Positions 44,373 to 53,669 of a DNA stretch of 64,000 bases are shown piece after piece (within the stretch, counting starts at the first letter, position 1; every line of letters starts with the position of its first letter). Source of the stretch: Streptomyces sp. NBC_01465 (GTDB lineage Bacteria > Actinomycetota > Actinomycetes > Streptomycetales > Streptomycetaceae); contig NZ_CP109467.1 of NCBI RefSeq assembly GCF_036227325.1, positions 5,890,001 to 5,954,000 of the forward strand, in the 5' to 3' direction. The position numbers and the translations under genes are program-made. Under the pieces are notes generated by a model. The model worked only from the letters and a program-made list of their open reading frames with translations. It was not told where the DNA came from and did no database searches.

Positions 44373-46397
44373 TCAGAAGGTCAGGCTCCAGCTGTTGATC
44401 TTTCCGACGTCCTGCGCCGCGACGTCCTGGGCCTTGAGCTTCCAGGTGCCGTTGGCCACCTCGGTGGAGGCGTTGACCGTGTAGGTCGCGATGACGTTGT
44501 CGGCCGAGTCCGAGGAGCTCGAGTTCTTCAGCCGGTACGTCGAACCGTCCGGGGCCACCAGGTCCAGGACCAGGTCACCGCGCCAGGTGTGGGTGATGTT
44601 CACGTCCACCTTGAGCGTGGCGGGCGCGTTGCCCGTCACACCGGTGACCGGGATCGACGAGGTGACCGCAGCGCCCGCGTCGGGGATGGAGACCACGGTG
44701 TTGGAGGTGAAGACCTTGCCGCCCGGGTCCGTGCCGCCGCCGGAGCGCGCACCGACCGCGATGGCCGCGAACGCGTCCTGGACCGCCTTGTACTCGGTGC
44801 TCGCGGTGCCGCCGTACAGCTCACTGGCCGCTGCGAGAGCACCGGTGCGGGCGCCCGCGTAGTTGGTGGTCGAGGTGAACTTGGTGCTCAGCGCCCGGTA
44901 CCAGATCTGGATGGCCTTGTCCCGGCCGATGCCCGTCACCGGAAGACCGTCCGCGGTCGGCGAGTTGTAGGTGACACCGTTGATGACCTTGGTGCCGCTG
45001 CCCTCGGAGAGCAGGTAGAAGAAGTGGTTCGCCGGACCCGAGGAGTAGTGGACGTCGAGGTTGCCGAGACCCGAGTACCAGGAGTCCTTGGACGCGCCGT
45101 CCTTGCTCGGCTTGTCCATGTAGCGCAGCGGGGTGCCGTCGCCGTTGATGTCGATCTTCTCGCCGATGAGGTAGTCGCCGACGTCGGTGGTGTTGTTCGC
45201 GTAGAACTCCACCGAGGTGCCGAAGATGTCGGAGGTGGCCTCGTTGAGACCGCCGGACTCACCGCTGTAGTTGAGCTTCGCGGTGGCCGCCGTCAGACCG
45301 TGCGACATCTCGTGGCCGGCCACGTCGATCGCCGTGAGGGGCGCCGCGTTGCCGGAGCCGTCGCCGTACGTCATGCAGAAGCAGCTGTCGTCCCAGAAGG
45401 CGTTCACATACGAATTGCCGTAGTGGACGCGGGAGTAGGACGCGACGCCGTTGTTCTTGATGCCGTTGCGGCCCAGGACGTTCTTGTAGAAGTCCCAGGT
45501 CTCGGCGGCACCGTAGTGCGCGTCGGCGGCCGCGGTCTCGGCGTTGGACGCCGCGCCGTTGCCCCATGTGTCGTCCGGGCCCGAGAAGAGGGTGCCCGTG
45601 CCGGACGTGCCGTGGTTGAGGTTGTACGTCTTGTGGCCGCCGCGCCCGGCGTCGGTGAGGTTGTACGTCGAGCCCGACTGCGTGGTGCCCAGGGTGACCT
45701 GACCGCTGTACTCGGTGTTGCCGACACCGGTCTCGATCGTCTGGTCCTGGAAGAGCTTCTTGCCGGTGGTGGCGTCCGTGACGACGTGGAGCGCGTTCGG
45801 CGTTCCGTCGTCCTGGAGCCCGCCGACGACGGTCTCGTACGCCAGCGTCGGCTTGCCCTGCGCCAGCCAGATCACCTTGCGGGGTGCCCGGTCGGCCTCG
45901 GTCTTCGTCGAGCCCTGCGCCTTCGCGGCGGACAGCGCGGTCTTCGCGGCGGCGGCCGGCGCGACGTCCGCGCTGGTGTCGACACCGGTGAGGGAGGCCT
46001 GGGACGCCTTGGTGACGCCCTGGGTCTTCCCGGCCTTCGCCGATACGACGAGGTCGCCGCCGAGGACGGGGAGCCCGTCGTAGGTGCGCTCGTAGCGCGT
46101 GTGGAGGGTGCCGTCCTGGTCCTTGACGACATCCTTGACCTGGAGCTTCTCCTTGGCGCCCAGGTGAAGCGCCTTGGCGGTGGCCGCCGAAGTGGCCCCC
46201 GCCTGACGTATCAGCTCGGTGCGCTGGGAGGGGGAGAGCTTGGCCGGCAGGGCGCCGGGGTTCACCTTGCCCGCGGTGGCGGCGGGCGCCGCCTGCGGGG
46301 TGGCGGACGCCGTACCGGTCTGGATCCCGGCGGCGAGGAGGGCTGCGGCGGCGAGAAGTGCCCCGGTGGCTGTGGCGCGACGATGCGTGGGTCTCAC
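44373..46397 (-). CDS. secreted M4 metalloprotease with P domain, copy 2
   Basis: 674 residues. A signal peptide (to about 32), FTP/PepSY propeptide, and M4 domain with HEMSH at 362-366 and NEATSD match copy 1 closely. An added C-terminal region (about 565-674) has the proprotein-convertase P-domain pattern, with ITHTWRGDLVLDLVAPDGST and GTWKLKAQDVAAQDVGKINS. The start is GTG 46397 with AAGGAG five bases upstream; the frame is open for 590 bases further upstream but has no support. It is the upstream member of the tandem pair. The P domain probably stabilises or targets the enzyme. Confidence 0.95.
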   Translation of the reverse strand: MRPTHRRATATGALLAAAALLAAGIQTGTASATPQAAPAATAGKVNPGALPAKLSPSQRTELIRQAGATSAATAKALHLGAKEKLQVKDVVKDQDGTLHTRYERTYDGLPVLGGDLVVSAKAGKTQGVTKASQASLTGVDTSADVAPAAAAKTALSAAKAQGSTKTEADRAPRKVIWLAQGKPTLAYETVVGGLQDDGTPNALHVVTDATTGKKLFQDQTIETGVGNTEYSGQVTLGTTQSGSTYNLTDAGRGGHKTYNLNHGTSGTGTLFSGPDDTWGNGAASNAETAAADAHYGAAETWDFYKNVLGRNGIKNNGVASYSRVHYGNSYVNAFWDDSCFCMTYGDGSGNAAPLTAIDVAGHEMSHGLTAATAKLNYSGESGGLNEATSDIFGTSVEFYANNTTDVGDYLIGEKIDINGDGTPLRYMDKPSKDGASKDSWYSGLGNLDVHYSSGPANHFFYLLSEGSGTKVINGVTYNSPTADGLPVTGIGRDKAIQIWYRALSTKFTSTTNYAGARTGALAAASELYGGTASTEYKAVQDAFAAIAVGARSGGGTDPGGKVFTSNTVVSIPDAGAAVTSSIPVTGVTGNAPATLKVDVNITHTWRGDLVLDLVAPDGSTYRLKNSSSSDSADNVIATYTVNASTEVANGTWKLKAQDVAAQDVGKINSWSLTF

Positions 46398-46747
46398 GCG
46401 AACTCCTTCTGCAATGGGGGGTGTTGGGGCAGCTGGTCGGGCCGCCCTAGCAGAGCAAGCTGTGCGCAGAACGAGGGAAGAGTGGCAGCCGAGGGAACGT
46501 TCTGTCAGGAGCGCATCAAGAAGTTGGCCGGAAAGTGTCCGTTGCCCGACGGGGGTTGTTCGGTATGCGGATGCAACGTCGACCGGCGCCATGAGGCGCT
46601 CTGGCGTGTGCTGCAGGCCGGATTCGAAGAACATGTCCGTGTTCAGTTCGAATTCCTCTTCGGCGAAGAGGGTGTTCATGACCGGCTGTCCGACGGCCGT
46701 GGCGGCGGCGACGGCCGCGGCTGATTTCTTGCCATCCGGGTGAGGGG
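46398..46747. other. 350-base intergenic region upstream of M4 copy 2, possible small ORF
   Basis: It should contain the promoter of copy 2 (a TAGGGC lies near 46445 on the minus strand, not paired with a clear -35). A plus-strand frame 46482-46724 could encode 80 residues starting with GTG after GAGGGA, with a cysteine-rich N-terminus (CPLPDGGCSVCGC), but third-position GC is modest. A minus-strand ATG at 46679 opens a frame that runs into the protease without a stop. Neither is established. Confidence 0.4.
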
Positions 46748-47197
46748 TCAGGGGCGGAGCATCGCGTCGAGGGCCTGTCCGAAAACGAACCGTGAGACGC
46801 GGCGGAGGACCGGGTCGGTGAAAGCGGGCAGCCGGGCGACGGCGAGCTCCTCGGTCCAGGTGGCCACCGACCCGCCGCGGCCGTCCGCCGCGACTTCGAT
46901 CTCGGCCCATCCGGTCAGGACCCGCCCCTCCTTCTCCACCCGGCACACCCCGGGTGAGCCGGAGGCGCCCTCGACGGGCGGCTCCCACCGCACGACCACC
47001 ATCGGATCGTCGACCACGGTGAAGCGCCCCACCGCCGTACGCGCCACGAACCGCGTCCCCTCACCCGCGGGCGGCGGCGTCAGGACGACGGTCCTGGTCA
47101 GGGGGACGGAGGCGGCATGGGCCGGCCAGTCGGTGACCCGCAGCCAGGTGTCGGCGGGCGGGCGCGGAGAGATGGACCGTACGCGGAAGACGGGCAT
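46748..47197 (-). CDS. SRPBCC (START-like) family protein
   Basis: 149 residues with the helix-grip pattern: RVRSISPRPPADTWLRVTDW, a following VPLTRTVVLT strand, and the C-terminal long helix with LPAFTDPVLRRVSRFVFGQA. Such small proteins bind hydrophobic ligands or act as cyclases/carriers; the ligand is unknown. The start is ATG 47197. It follows the hotdog-protein gene by 35 bases and may share its transcript. Confidence 0.88.
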   Translation of the reverse strand: MPVFRVRSISPRPPADTWLRVTDWPAHAASVPLTRTVVLTPPPAGEGTRFVARTAVGRFTVVDDPMVVVRWEPPVEGASGSPGVCRVEKEGRVLTGWAEIEVAADGRGGSVATWTEELAVARLPAFTDPVLRRVSRFVFGQALDAMLRP

Positions 47198-47232
47198 CCC
47201 CCGACCCTACGGTCACCGGGCGGAAATGCCTG

Positions 47233-47949
47233 CTATGTCCGCGGGTCGAGCCACAACGCCTCGGCGACCGCGCACAGTTCGCCCTCCGCCGTCGCCAGCG
47301 CGATGCCCACCGTGTGCTTGCGCCCCGACTCCGCGATCACCCAGGCGTACGGGACATGCGGCTCGCCCGCGACGACCGGGCGCAGCACCGTGGCGGTCAG
47401 CGCCGCCGTGACCAGGCCCGCCTTCGCCGACCCCAGCTGGAGTGCGGCGATCCCGCCGGGGCAGTCCAGCGCCGCCCACACCGCCTCGGGCGGCAGTACC
47501 CCGCCGTCCGCGCCGAGCCCGGGGTCGGGCGTCCAGGCGGCGGTGACCAGGTCCCGGCCGGGGGCGAGCCCCGCGAAGATGCGCAGACCGAGGCCGGGGG
47601 TCACCCCTTCGCCGCAGCCGTAGCAGTCGGTGAATCCGCCGTCCGGGTTCTGGAGGCGGGCCTCCGTCCCTGCGAGCGCCTCAGCCCACGACGGGGCGTC
47701 CGGCACGTCGAGCGTCAGCTCGCGCGGGCTCGCGAGCGCGAGCGCGGTGGACCCTGAGGTCAACTCGGCGCCGCCGTCCGGGTTCTGGGCGATCCGGACG
47801 GGGGTGTCGACCGGCACCGCCCCGCGGAAGTCCACGCGTACGGTCTTGGCGTCCGCCCGGTCGGCCAGCAGCCCCGCCACGTATCCGCCGAAGGCGACAC
47901 CGGGGTAGCCGTGCACACGGGCCGGGACGGTGACGATCTCTGCGCTCAT
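47233..47949 (-). CDS. hotdog-fold thioesterase-like protein
   Basis: 238 residues, a double hotdog: the N-terminal half contains VHGYPGVAFGGYVAGLLADR and the C-terminal half begins with DCYGCGEGVTPGLGLRIFAG, the CxxC-GxGL signature seen in acyl-CoA thioesterase-like proteins. It may hydrolyse or bind acyl-CoA. ATG 47949 is six codons inside the longest frame, where the family's N-terminus fits better. It is four bases downstream of the ABC gene at 47954, so probably in the same operon. Confidence 0.85.
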   Translation of the reverse strand: MSAEIVTVPARVHGYPGVAFGGYVAGLLADRADAKTVRVDFRGAVPVDTPVRIAQNPDGGAELTSGSTALALASPRELTLDVPDAPSWAEALAGTEARLQNPDGGFTDCYGCGEGVTPGLGLRIFAGLAPGRDLVTAAWTPDPGLGADGGVLPPEAVWAALDCPGGIAALQLGSAKAGLVTAALTATVLRPVVAGEPHVPYAWVIAESGRKHTVGIALATAEGELCAVAEALWLDPRT

Positions 47950-47953
47950 GGCG

Positions 47954-50059
47954 TCAGCCCACCACACTCTCCCGCCAGGCGCGATGCAGACCGGCGAACT
48001 GGCCGGTGCCCGCGATGAGTTGCTCCGGGGCGCCGTCCTCGACGATCCGGCCGTGCTCCATCACCAGGACCCGGTCGGCGATCTCCACCGTGGAGAGGCG
48101 GTGCGCGATGACGACCGCGGTGCGGCCGCGCAGCACGGTGTCCATCGCGCGCTGTACGGCCCGCTCGCCCGGGATGTCCAGGGAGCTCGTCGCCTCGTCG
48201 AGGATCAGGACCGCCGGGTCGGCGAGCAACGCCCGTGCGAACGCGACCAGTTGGCGCTGGCCGGCGGAGATCCGGCCGCCCCGCTTGCGTACGTCGGTGT
48301 CGTACCCGTCCGGGAGCGAGGCGATGAAGTCGTGCGCGCCGATCGCCTTCGCGGCCTGCTCGATCTCCTCGGGGGCCGCGTCCGGGCGGCCGATCGCGAT
48401 GTTCTCGGCGACCGTGCCGGAGAAGAGGAACGCCTCCTGGGTGACCATGACGACCCCCTTGCGCAGTTCGGGGGTGTCCAGGTCGCGCAGGTCCACGCCG
48501 TCCAGGAGGACAGTGCCGTCGGTGGGGTCGTAGAAGCGGGCGAGGAGCTTGGCGAGGGTGGACTTGCCCGCGCCCGTCGAGCCGACGACGGCGACGGTTT
48601 GACCGGCGGGGATCGTCAGGTCGAAGTGGGGGAGGACCTCGCCGCCGGTGCGGTAGGCGAAGCGGACGTCGTCGAAGACGACCGTGCGGCCCGGGTGTTC
48701 GGAGGCGAGGGCGGGCAGCGGCTGCGGGGTGGTGGGCGCGGGGACGGTGGGGGTCTGGGCGAGGAGGCCCGCGATCTTCTCCAGGGAGGCGGCCGCGGAC
48801 TGGTAGGAGTTGAGGAACATCCCCAGGCGGTCGATCGGGTCGTACAGTCGGCGGAGGTACAGCACCGAGGCGGCGAGCACACCGAGCGCGAGGCCGCCCT
48901 CGGCGACGCGGTAGGAGCCCCAGAGGACGATCGCGGCGACGGCGGTGTTGGCGACGAGCCGGGAGCCGACCACGTAACGGGCCATCTCCAGGAGGGCGTC
49001 GCCGTTGGTGCGCTCGTGGCGGCGGTTGAGGACGAGGAAGTCCGCGTCGTTGGCGCGCTCGCGGCGGAACGCCTGGACCGGGCGGATGCCGTTCATGGTC
49101 TCGGCGAACTTCACGATCACGGCGGCGATGGCGGTGGACCGCCGGGCGAAGACCCGTCCCGCGCGGCGCTGGTAGAGCCGGACGAGGAGGTAGAGCGGGA
49201 CGAAGGAGGCGACGGCGACGGCGCCCAGGCCCAGGTCCAGCCAGAGGAGCATCGCGCAGATGTACACGCCGGAGAGGATGACGCCGATGAGCTCCTGGAG
49301 CCCCTCGGAGAGGAGCTCGCGAAGGGACTCGACGTCGGTGGTGGAGCGGGAGATGAGGCGGCCCGAGGTGTAGCGCTCGTGGAAGTCGACGCTGAGGGCC
49401 TGCGCGTGGCGGAAGATCCGGCCGCGCAGATCGAGGAGGACGTCCTGGTTGACGCGGGCCGAGGCGCGGATGAAGGAGTACTGCAGGATCCCGGAGGCCA
49501 GCGCACAGCCGAGGTACCCGGCGCCGACGGCGATCAGCGGCCCGTAGTCGTGGTCCCGGAAGGCGGGGACACCGCGGTCGATGGCGTACGCGACGAGCAT
49601 GGGCCCGGCCTGCACGGCGGCCTGCTGCAGAAGGAGGAGCAGGGTCGCGACGAGAACGCGCCCGCGCAACGGCCGGAGAAGAGAGAGCAGCAGAGCCCGG
49701 GTGGCCCCGGCGGGCGCGGGCAGCGCGTCCTTGTCGAAGGGGTCGCCGCCGGTGCCGTCGGCTGCGCTCTTGTCGGTGGGACCGGCCTGACTGCCGGGCC
49801 GGACCCCGTTGTCAGCGCCGGGAGCATCGCTGGTGGCCTGCCCGTCGGCCCCCGACTGCCGCGGAAGCGGGGCGGTTTCGGCCGCCGGGGTACGCGGGCC
49901 GCCGGACCGGTCGGCGCCGGCGTCGTCCCTGCCCGCGTCGTCGGCGGCGCGGGTCGAGCCCGGCGCTGCTGCCGTGTCGGCGGCCCCGCTCCCTGCCGCG
50001 TCCCCTGTACCCGGGTCCTCGTCCTGGGCGGGCTGCGTCGTCGTGTGCGACGAGGTCAT
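47954..50059 (-). CDS. ABC exporter half-transporter B (with canonical Walker B)
   Basis: 701 residues. A disordered, acidic Gly/Ala/Asp-rich leader (1-120) precedes six transmembrane helices (about 120-410) and a nucleotide-binding domain with Walker A GSTGAGKST, a degenerate signature RISAGQRQ in place of LSGGQ, and Walker B VLILDEATSSLD with the catalytic Glu. It pairs with the half-transporter immediately upstream (1-base overlap, TGATG). The asymmetry fits heterodimeric exporters like TM287/288. Confidence 0.93.
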   Translation of the reverse strand: MTSSHTTTQPAQDEDPGTGDAAGSGAADTAAAPGSTRAADDAGRDDAGADRSGGPRTPAAETAPLPRQSGADGQATSDAPGADNGVRPGSQAGPTDKSAADGTGGDPFDKDALPAPAGATRALLLSLLRPLRGRVLVATLLLLLQQAAVQAGPMLVAYAIDRGVPAFRDHDYGPLIAVGAGYLGCALASGILQYSFIRASARVNQDVLLDLRGRIFRHAQALSVDFHERYTSGRLISRSTTDVESLRELLSEGLQELIGVILSGVYICAMLLWLDLGLGAVAVASFVPLYLLVRLYQRRAGRVFARRSTAIAAVIVKFAETMNGIRPVQAFRRERANDADFLVLNRRHERTNGDALLEMARYVVGSRLVANTAVAAIVLWGSYRVAEGGLALGVLAASVLYLRRLYDPIDRLGMFLNSYQSAAASLEKIAGLLAQTPTVPAPTTPQPLPALASEHPGRTVVFDDVRFAYRTGGEVLPHFDLTIPAGQTVAVVGSTGAGKSTLAKLLARFYDPTDGTVLLDGVDLRDLDTPELRKGVVMVTQEAFLFSGTVAENIAIGRPDAAPEEIEQAAKAIGAHDFIASLPDGYDTDVRKRGGRISAGQRQLVAFARALLADPAVLILDEATSSLDIPGERAVQRAMDTVLRGRTAVVIAHRLSTVEIADRVLVMEHGRIVEDGAPEQLIAGTGQFAGLHRAWRESVVG

Positions 50060-51843
50060 CAGGCGTTCTCCTCAACGGCGTTGGCGTCCGCGCCCGACAT
50101 CAGCCAGGCGTACTCGGCGTTGCTGCGCAGCAGTTCGTGGTGGGTGCCGACCGCCGTGATCCGGCCGTCCGAGAGCAGGGCGACCCGGTCGGCGAGCATC
50201 ACCGTGGACGGGCGGTGCGCCACCACCAGTGCGGTCGTCGACTCCAGGACCCGGCGCAGGGCCGCCTCGACCAGGGCCTCCGTGTGCACGTCCAGCGCGG
50301 ACAGCGGATCGTCCAGTACGAGGAAGCGCGGCCGGCCCACCACCGCCCTGGCCAGCGCGAGGCGTTGGCGCTGGCCGCCCGAGAGGCTCAGGCCCTGCTC
50401 GCCGACCTGGGTCCCCGTCCCGTCGGGCAGGTTGTGCACGAACTCCGCCTGGGCCACCGACAGGGCCCGGTTCAGCGCCGTCTCGTCCGCGCCCGCGTCG
50501 CCCATCAGCACGTTCTCGCCGACGCTCGCCGAGAAGAGCGTCGGCTCCTCGAACGCCACCGAGACCAGCTCGCGCAGCCGCTCGCGCGCCATGAGCGTGA
50601 TGTCCTGACCGTCGAGGGTGATGCGGCCCCCGGTGATCTCGTGCAGACGCGGTACGAGGGCGGTGAGGGTCGTCTTGCCGGAGCCCGTCGCACCGACCAG
50701 CGCCATCGTCTCGCCCGAGCGGATGTGCAGATCGATGTGGGCGAGGGCCGGCGGGGCGTCGGGGGCGGCGTCCGGGTAGCGGAACTCGACCCCCTCGAAG
50801 ACCAGGCCCGAGGCGTCGGGCGAGACCGCCTCGGCCGTCTCGGTGTCGAGCTCCTCGGCCACGTCCAGGACCTCGAAGTACCGTGTCGTGGCCGTCGCCG
50901 CGTCCTGGCTGATGGCGATCAGGAAGCCGATCGACTCCACCGGCCAGCGCAGCGCGAGCGCCGTCGACAGGAAGGCGACCAGCGTGCCCGCCGACAGGTC
51001 ACCGTCGGCGACCTGCACCGTGCCGAGCACCAGCGCCGCACCGATCGCGACCTCGGGCAGCGTCATGATCAGCGCCCAGATGGAGGCCAGCAGCCGCGCC
51101 TTGAACAGCTCGGTCCCGCGCAGTTTCGCCGACAGTTCGCGGAAGGCCTGCGCCTGACTGCGGTGGCGGCCGAAGCCCTTGATGATGCGGATGCCCAGCA
51201 CGCTCTCCTCGACGACCGTGGTCAGATCGCCGACCTGGTCCTGGGAGAGCCGGGTGACCTTCGAGTACTTGGACTCGAAGAGCGCACAGAGGATCACCAG
51301 CGGGACGACAGGGGCCAGCAGTACAAGACCCAGCGACCACTGCTGCTGGAGCAGGATGATGAACCCGACGAGGATCGTCACCCCGTTGACCAGCAGGAAC
51401 GTCAGCGGGAAGGCGAGGAACATCCGCAGCAGCATCAGATCCGTCGTGCCGCGCGAGAGCAGCTGCCCCGAGGCCCACCGGTCGTGGAACGCGACGGGCA
51501 GCCGCTGCAGATGCCGGTAGAGGTCGGCCCGCATGGACGCCTCGACGCGGGACAGCGGCCGGGCGACCAGCCACCGCCGCAGCCCGAAGAGCAGCGCCTC
51601 AGCGATCCCGAGGCCCAGCAGCATGAACGCCCCGAGCCAGACCCCGCCGGTGTCCCGGTCGGCGACCGGGCCGTCGACGATCCACTTCAGTACGAGGGGG
51701 ATGACCAGCCCCAGGCAGGATGCGACAACGGCGACAAATGCCGCACTGGCCAGCCGTGTTCGTACGGGCCGCACATACGGCCACAGACGCATCAGACTGC
51801 GTGCGGCGGACAGTTCCTTGGGTGGTGCATCTTTTCTGGGCAT
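50059..51843 (-). CDS. ABC exporter half-transporter A (degenerate Walker B)
   Basis: 594 residues. Six transmembrane helices (to about 310) and a nucleotide-binding domain with Walker A GATGSGKT, a canonical signature LSLSGGQRQR, and Walker B FLVLDDPLSALD where Asp replaces the catalytic Glu. With the partner below it forms one active and one inactive ATP site. The start at ATG 51843 has only a poor ribosome binding site; TAGGGT lies eight bases upstream, so a near-leaderless transcript is possible. The gene is divergent from the next ABC operon across a 160-base region with a perfect palindrome. Confidence 0.93.
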   Translation of the reverse strand: MPRKDAPPKELSAARSLMRLWPYVRPVRTRLASAAFVAVVASCLGLVIPLVLKWIVDGPVADRDTGGVWLGAFMLLGLGIAEALLFGLRRWLVARPLSRVEASMRADLYRHLQRLPVAFHDRWASGQLLSRGTTDLMLLRMFLAFPLTFLLVNGVTILVGFIILLQQQWSLGLVLLAPVVPLVILCALFESKYSKVTRLSQDQVGDLTTVVEESVLGIRIIKGFGRHRSQAQAFRELSAKLRGTELFKARLLASIWALIMTLPEVAIGAALVLGTVQVADGDLSAGTLVAFLSTALALRWPVESIGFLIAISQDAATATTRYFEVLDVAEELDTETAEAVSPDASGLVFEGVEFRYPDAAPDAPPALAHIDLHIRSGETMALVGATGSGKTTLTALVPRLHEITGGRITLDGQDITLMARERLRELVSVAFEEPTLFSASVGENVLMGDAGADETALNRALSVAQAEFVHNLPDGTGTQVGEQGLSLSGGQRQRLALARAVVGRPRFLVLDDPLSALDVHTEALVEAALRRVLESTTALVVAHRPSTVMLADRVALLSDGRITAVGTHHELLRSNAEYAWLMSGADANAVEENA

Positions 51844-51925
51844 CAGCACCGACCCTACGGACAGCCACTGACAATGCCCACAGAATTTCTGGGCACCCGC
51901 GAAGCCCCCTACCGGTCGTAGTGCC

Positions 51926-51947
51926 CCATCAACCGATCGGTTGATGG
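51926..51947. promoter_or_regulatory. 22-bp perfect palindrome between divergent ABC operons
   Basis: A perfect 22-bp palindrome (CCATC arm, core AACCGATCGGTT, GATGG arm) lies between the two ABC exporter operons, 57 bases from the ATPase gene on the right and 83 from the left. TetR-type repressors favour such long palindromes; no tetR gene lies in this region, so the regulator, if any, is elsewhere. Confidence 0.7.
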
Positions 51948-52003
51948 CGGGTTGAGCGCGTTGGCGGATGCCGCGGCCACGCGCTTTCCGGGACTCTCGA
52001 TAC

Positions 52004-52909
52004 ATGGCAATCATCGAGGTCAGCGAGGTACGCAAGGTCTACGGCGGCAGGGCCGTCGTGGACGGGGTGTCCTTCGCCGTCGAGCAGGGGGAGATCTTCG
52101 GGATCCTCGGCCCGAACGGCGCGGGCAAGACGACGACCGTCGAATGCGTCGAGGGGCTGCGGGTCCCCGACGCCGGATCGGTCAGGGTGGCCGGATTCGA
52201 TCCGGTCGCCGACCACGACCGGGTCTCCAAGATCCTCGGCGCCCAGCTCCAGGAGAGCGAACTGCAGCCGAAGCTCACGGTGCGCGAGGCCCTCACCCTC
52301 TACGCGGCGTTCTACCCGCACCCGGCCGACTGGCGCCCGCTCGCCGAGCGCCTCGGCCTCACCGCCCACCTGGACGCCCGCTTCGGCAAGCTCTCCGGCG
52401 GCCAGAAGCAGCGCCTGTTCATCGCGCTCGCGCTGATCGGCAACCCGAAGGTCGTCGTGCTCGACGAGCTGACGACGGGCCTCGACCCGCGCGCCCGCCG
52501 CGACACCTGGCAGCTGATCGAGGACGTACGGGACTCGGGCGTCACCGTCCTCCTCGTCACCCACTTCATGGAGGAGGCCCAGCGCCTCTGCGACCGCATC
52601 GCCGTCATCGACGGCGGCCGCATCGCCGCCCTGGACACCCCGTCGGGCCTCATCCGCCGGGCGAGCGGCGCCACCGTCATCTCCTTCTCGCCCTCCTCGA
52701 CGCTCGACGAGAACGAACTGCGCGCGCTGCCCGCGCTCTCCTCCGTCGAGTACAAGGACGACCGGATCACGCTCAGCGGCACCGACGACACCGTCAACGC
52801 CGTCATCACCCTGCTCGCCCAGCGCCACATCACGGCCCACCAACTCCGTGTCACCGACGCCACGTTGGACGACGCGTTCCTCGACCTGACGGGAGCCGAC
52901 GCCTCATGA
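52004..52909 (+). CDS. ABC transporter ATP-binding protein (DrrA-like)
   Basis: 301 residues. Walker A GPNGAGKTTT, a Q-loop at QLQESELQPKLTV, signature KLSGGQKQRL, Walker B VVVLDELTTGLDP and a long C-terminal domain (about 215-300) typical of drug-exporter ATPases (DrrA/ABC-2 type). ATG 52004 is preferred; 12 more in-frame residues upstream lack a ribosome binding site. It overlaps the permease by four bases. First gene of a four-gene operon with permease, histidine kinase and regulator. Confidence 0.93.
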   Translation: MAIIEVSEVRKVYGGRAVVDGVSFAVEQGEIFGILGPNGAGKTTTVECVEGLRVPDAGSVRVAGFDPVADHDRVSKILGAQLQESELQPKLTVREALTLYAAFYPHPADWRPLAERLGLTAHLDARFGKLSGGQKQRLFIALALIGNPKVVVLDELTTGLDPRARRDTWQLIEDVRDSGVTVLLVTHFMEEAQRLCDRIAVIDGGRIAALDTPSGLIRRASGATVISFSPSSTLDENELRALPALSSVEYKDDRITLSGTDDTVNAVITLLAQRHITAHQLRVTDATLDDAFLDLTGADAS

Positions 52910-53661
52910 GCACCGCGACCGCAAGCAGCAGCGCCGCCGTACTGAAGACCGAAGCCAGGCTCTTCCGCCGCGAACCCGCCTCCCTCTTCTGGGTCATGGC
53001 CTTCCCGACCCTCCTCCTGGTGATCCTCGGCTCCATCCCCTCCTTCCGGAACACCGACGCCTCGCTCGGCGGGATCCGCCTCGTCGACGCGTACGTTCCC
53101 GTCACCGTCCTCATGGCGATGATCCTGGCCGGACTCCAGGCCATGCCCCCGGTGATCACCGGCTACCGCGAACGCGGCATCCTGCGCCGCATGTCCACCA
53201 CCCCCGTCCGCCCGCACGCCCTGCTCGGCGCCCAGATGGGACTGCACGGAGCGGCCGCACTGATCTCCGCGCTGCTCTCGCTCGCGGTGGGCAGGATCGC
53301 CTTCGACGTCGTACTGCCGCGCCAGGCCTTCGGCTATCTCCTCGCGCTCGTCCTGGCGGTCCTGGCAGCGCTCGCGCTGGGCGCCCTGGTCTCGGCGATG
53401 GCCCGTACGGGCAAGATCGCCAGCGCCATCGGGTCCGCGATCTTCTTCCCGATGATGTTCTGCGCCGGCACCTGGGTCCCGGTCCAGGCCATGCCGGACG
53501 CCCTCGCCCATGTCGTCGAGGCGACTCCGTTCGGCGCCGCCGCCCAGGCCCTCAACCAGGCCGCGGCGGGCGACTGGCCGGGCTGGATCCACCTCGGTGT
53601 CCTCGCTCTGTGGACCGTGGTCCTCTCGGCCGCGGCCACCCGCTGGTTCCGCTGGGAGTGA
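52906..53661 (+). CDS. ABC-2 type permease (DrrB-like)
   Basis: 251 residues with six predicted transmembrane helices, including the conserved ABC-2 motif near MFCAGTWVPVQAMPDALAHV. Its ATG overlaps the ATPase stop (ATGA). With the ATPase it probably exports a drug-like or lipid substrate. Confidence 0.92.
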   Translation: MSTATASSSAAVLKTEARLFRREPASLFWVMAFPTLLLVILGSIPSFRNTDASLGGIRLVDAYVPVTVLMAMILAGLQAMPPVITGYRERGILRRMSTTPVRPHALLGAQMGLHGAAALISALLSLAVGRIAFDVVLPRQAFGYLLALVLAVLAALALGALVSAMARTGKIASAIGSAIFFPMMFCAGTWVPVQAMPDALAHVVEATPFGAAAQALNQAAAGDWPGWIHLGVLALWTVVLSAAATRWFRWE

Positions 53662-53669
53662 GGAAGCAG

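Noticed and set aside
46398..46679. Extending M4 protease copy 2 to ATG 46679
   Set aside because: It would add 94 residues ahead of a normal signal peptide; GTG 46397 has AAGGAG and fits the family.
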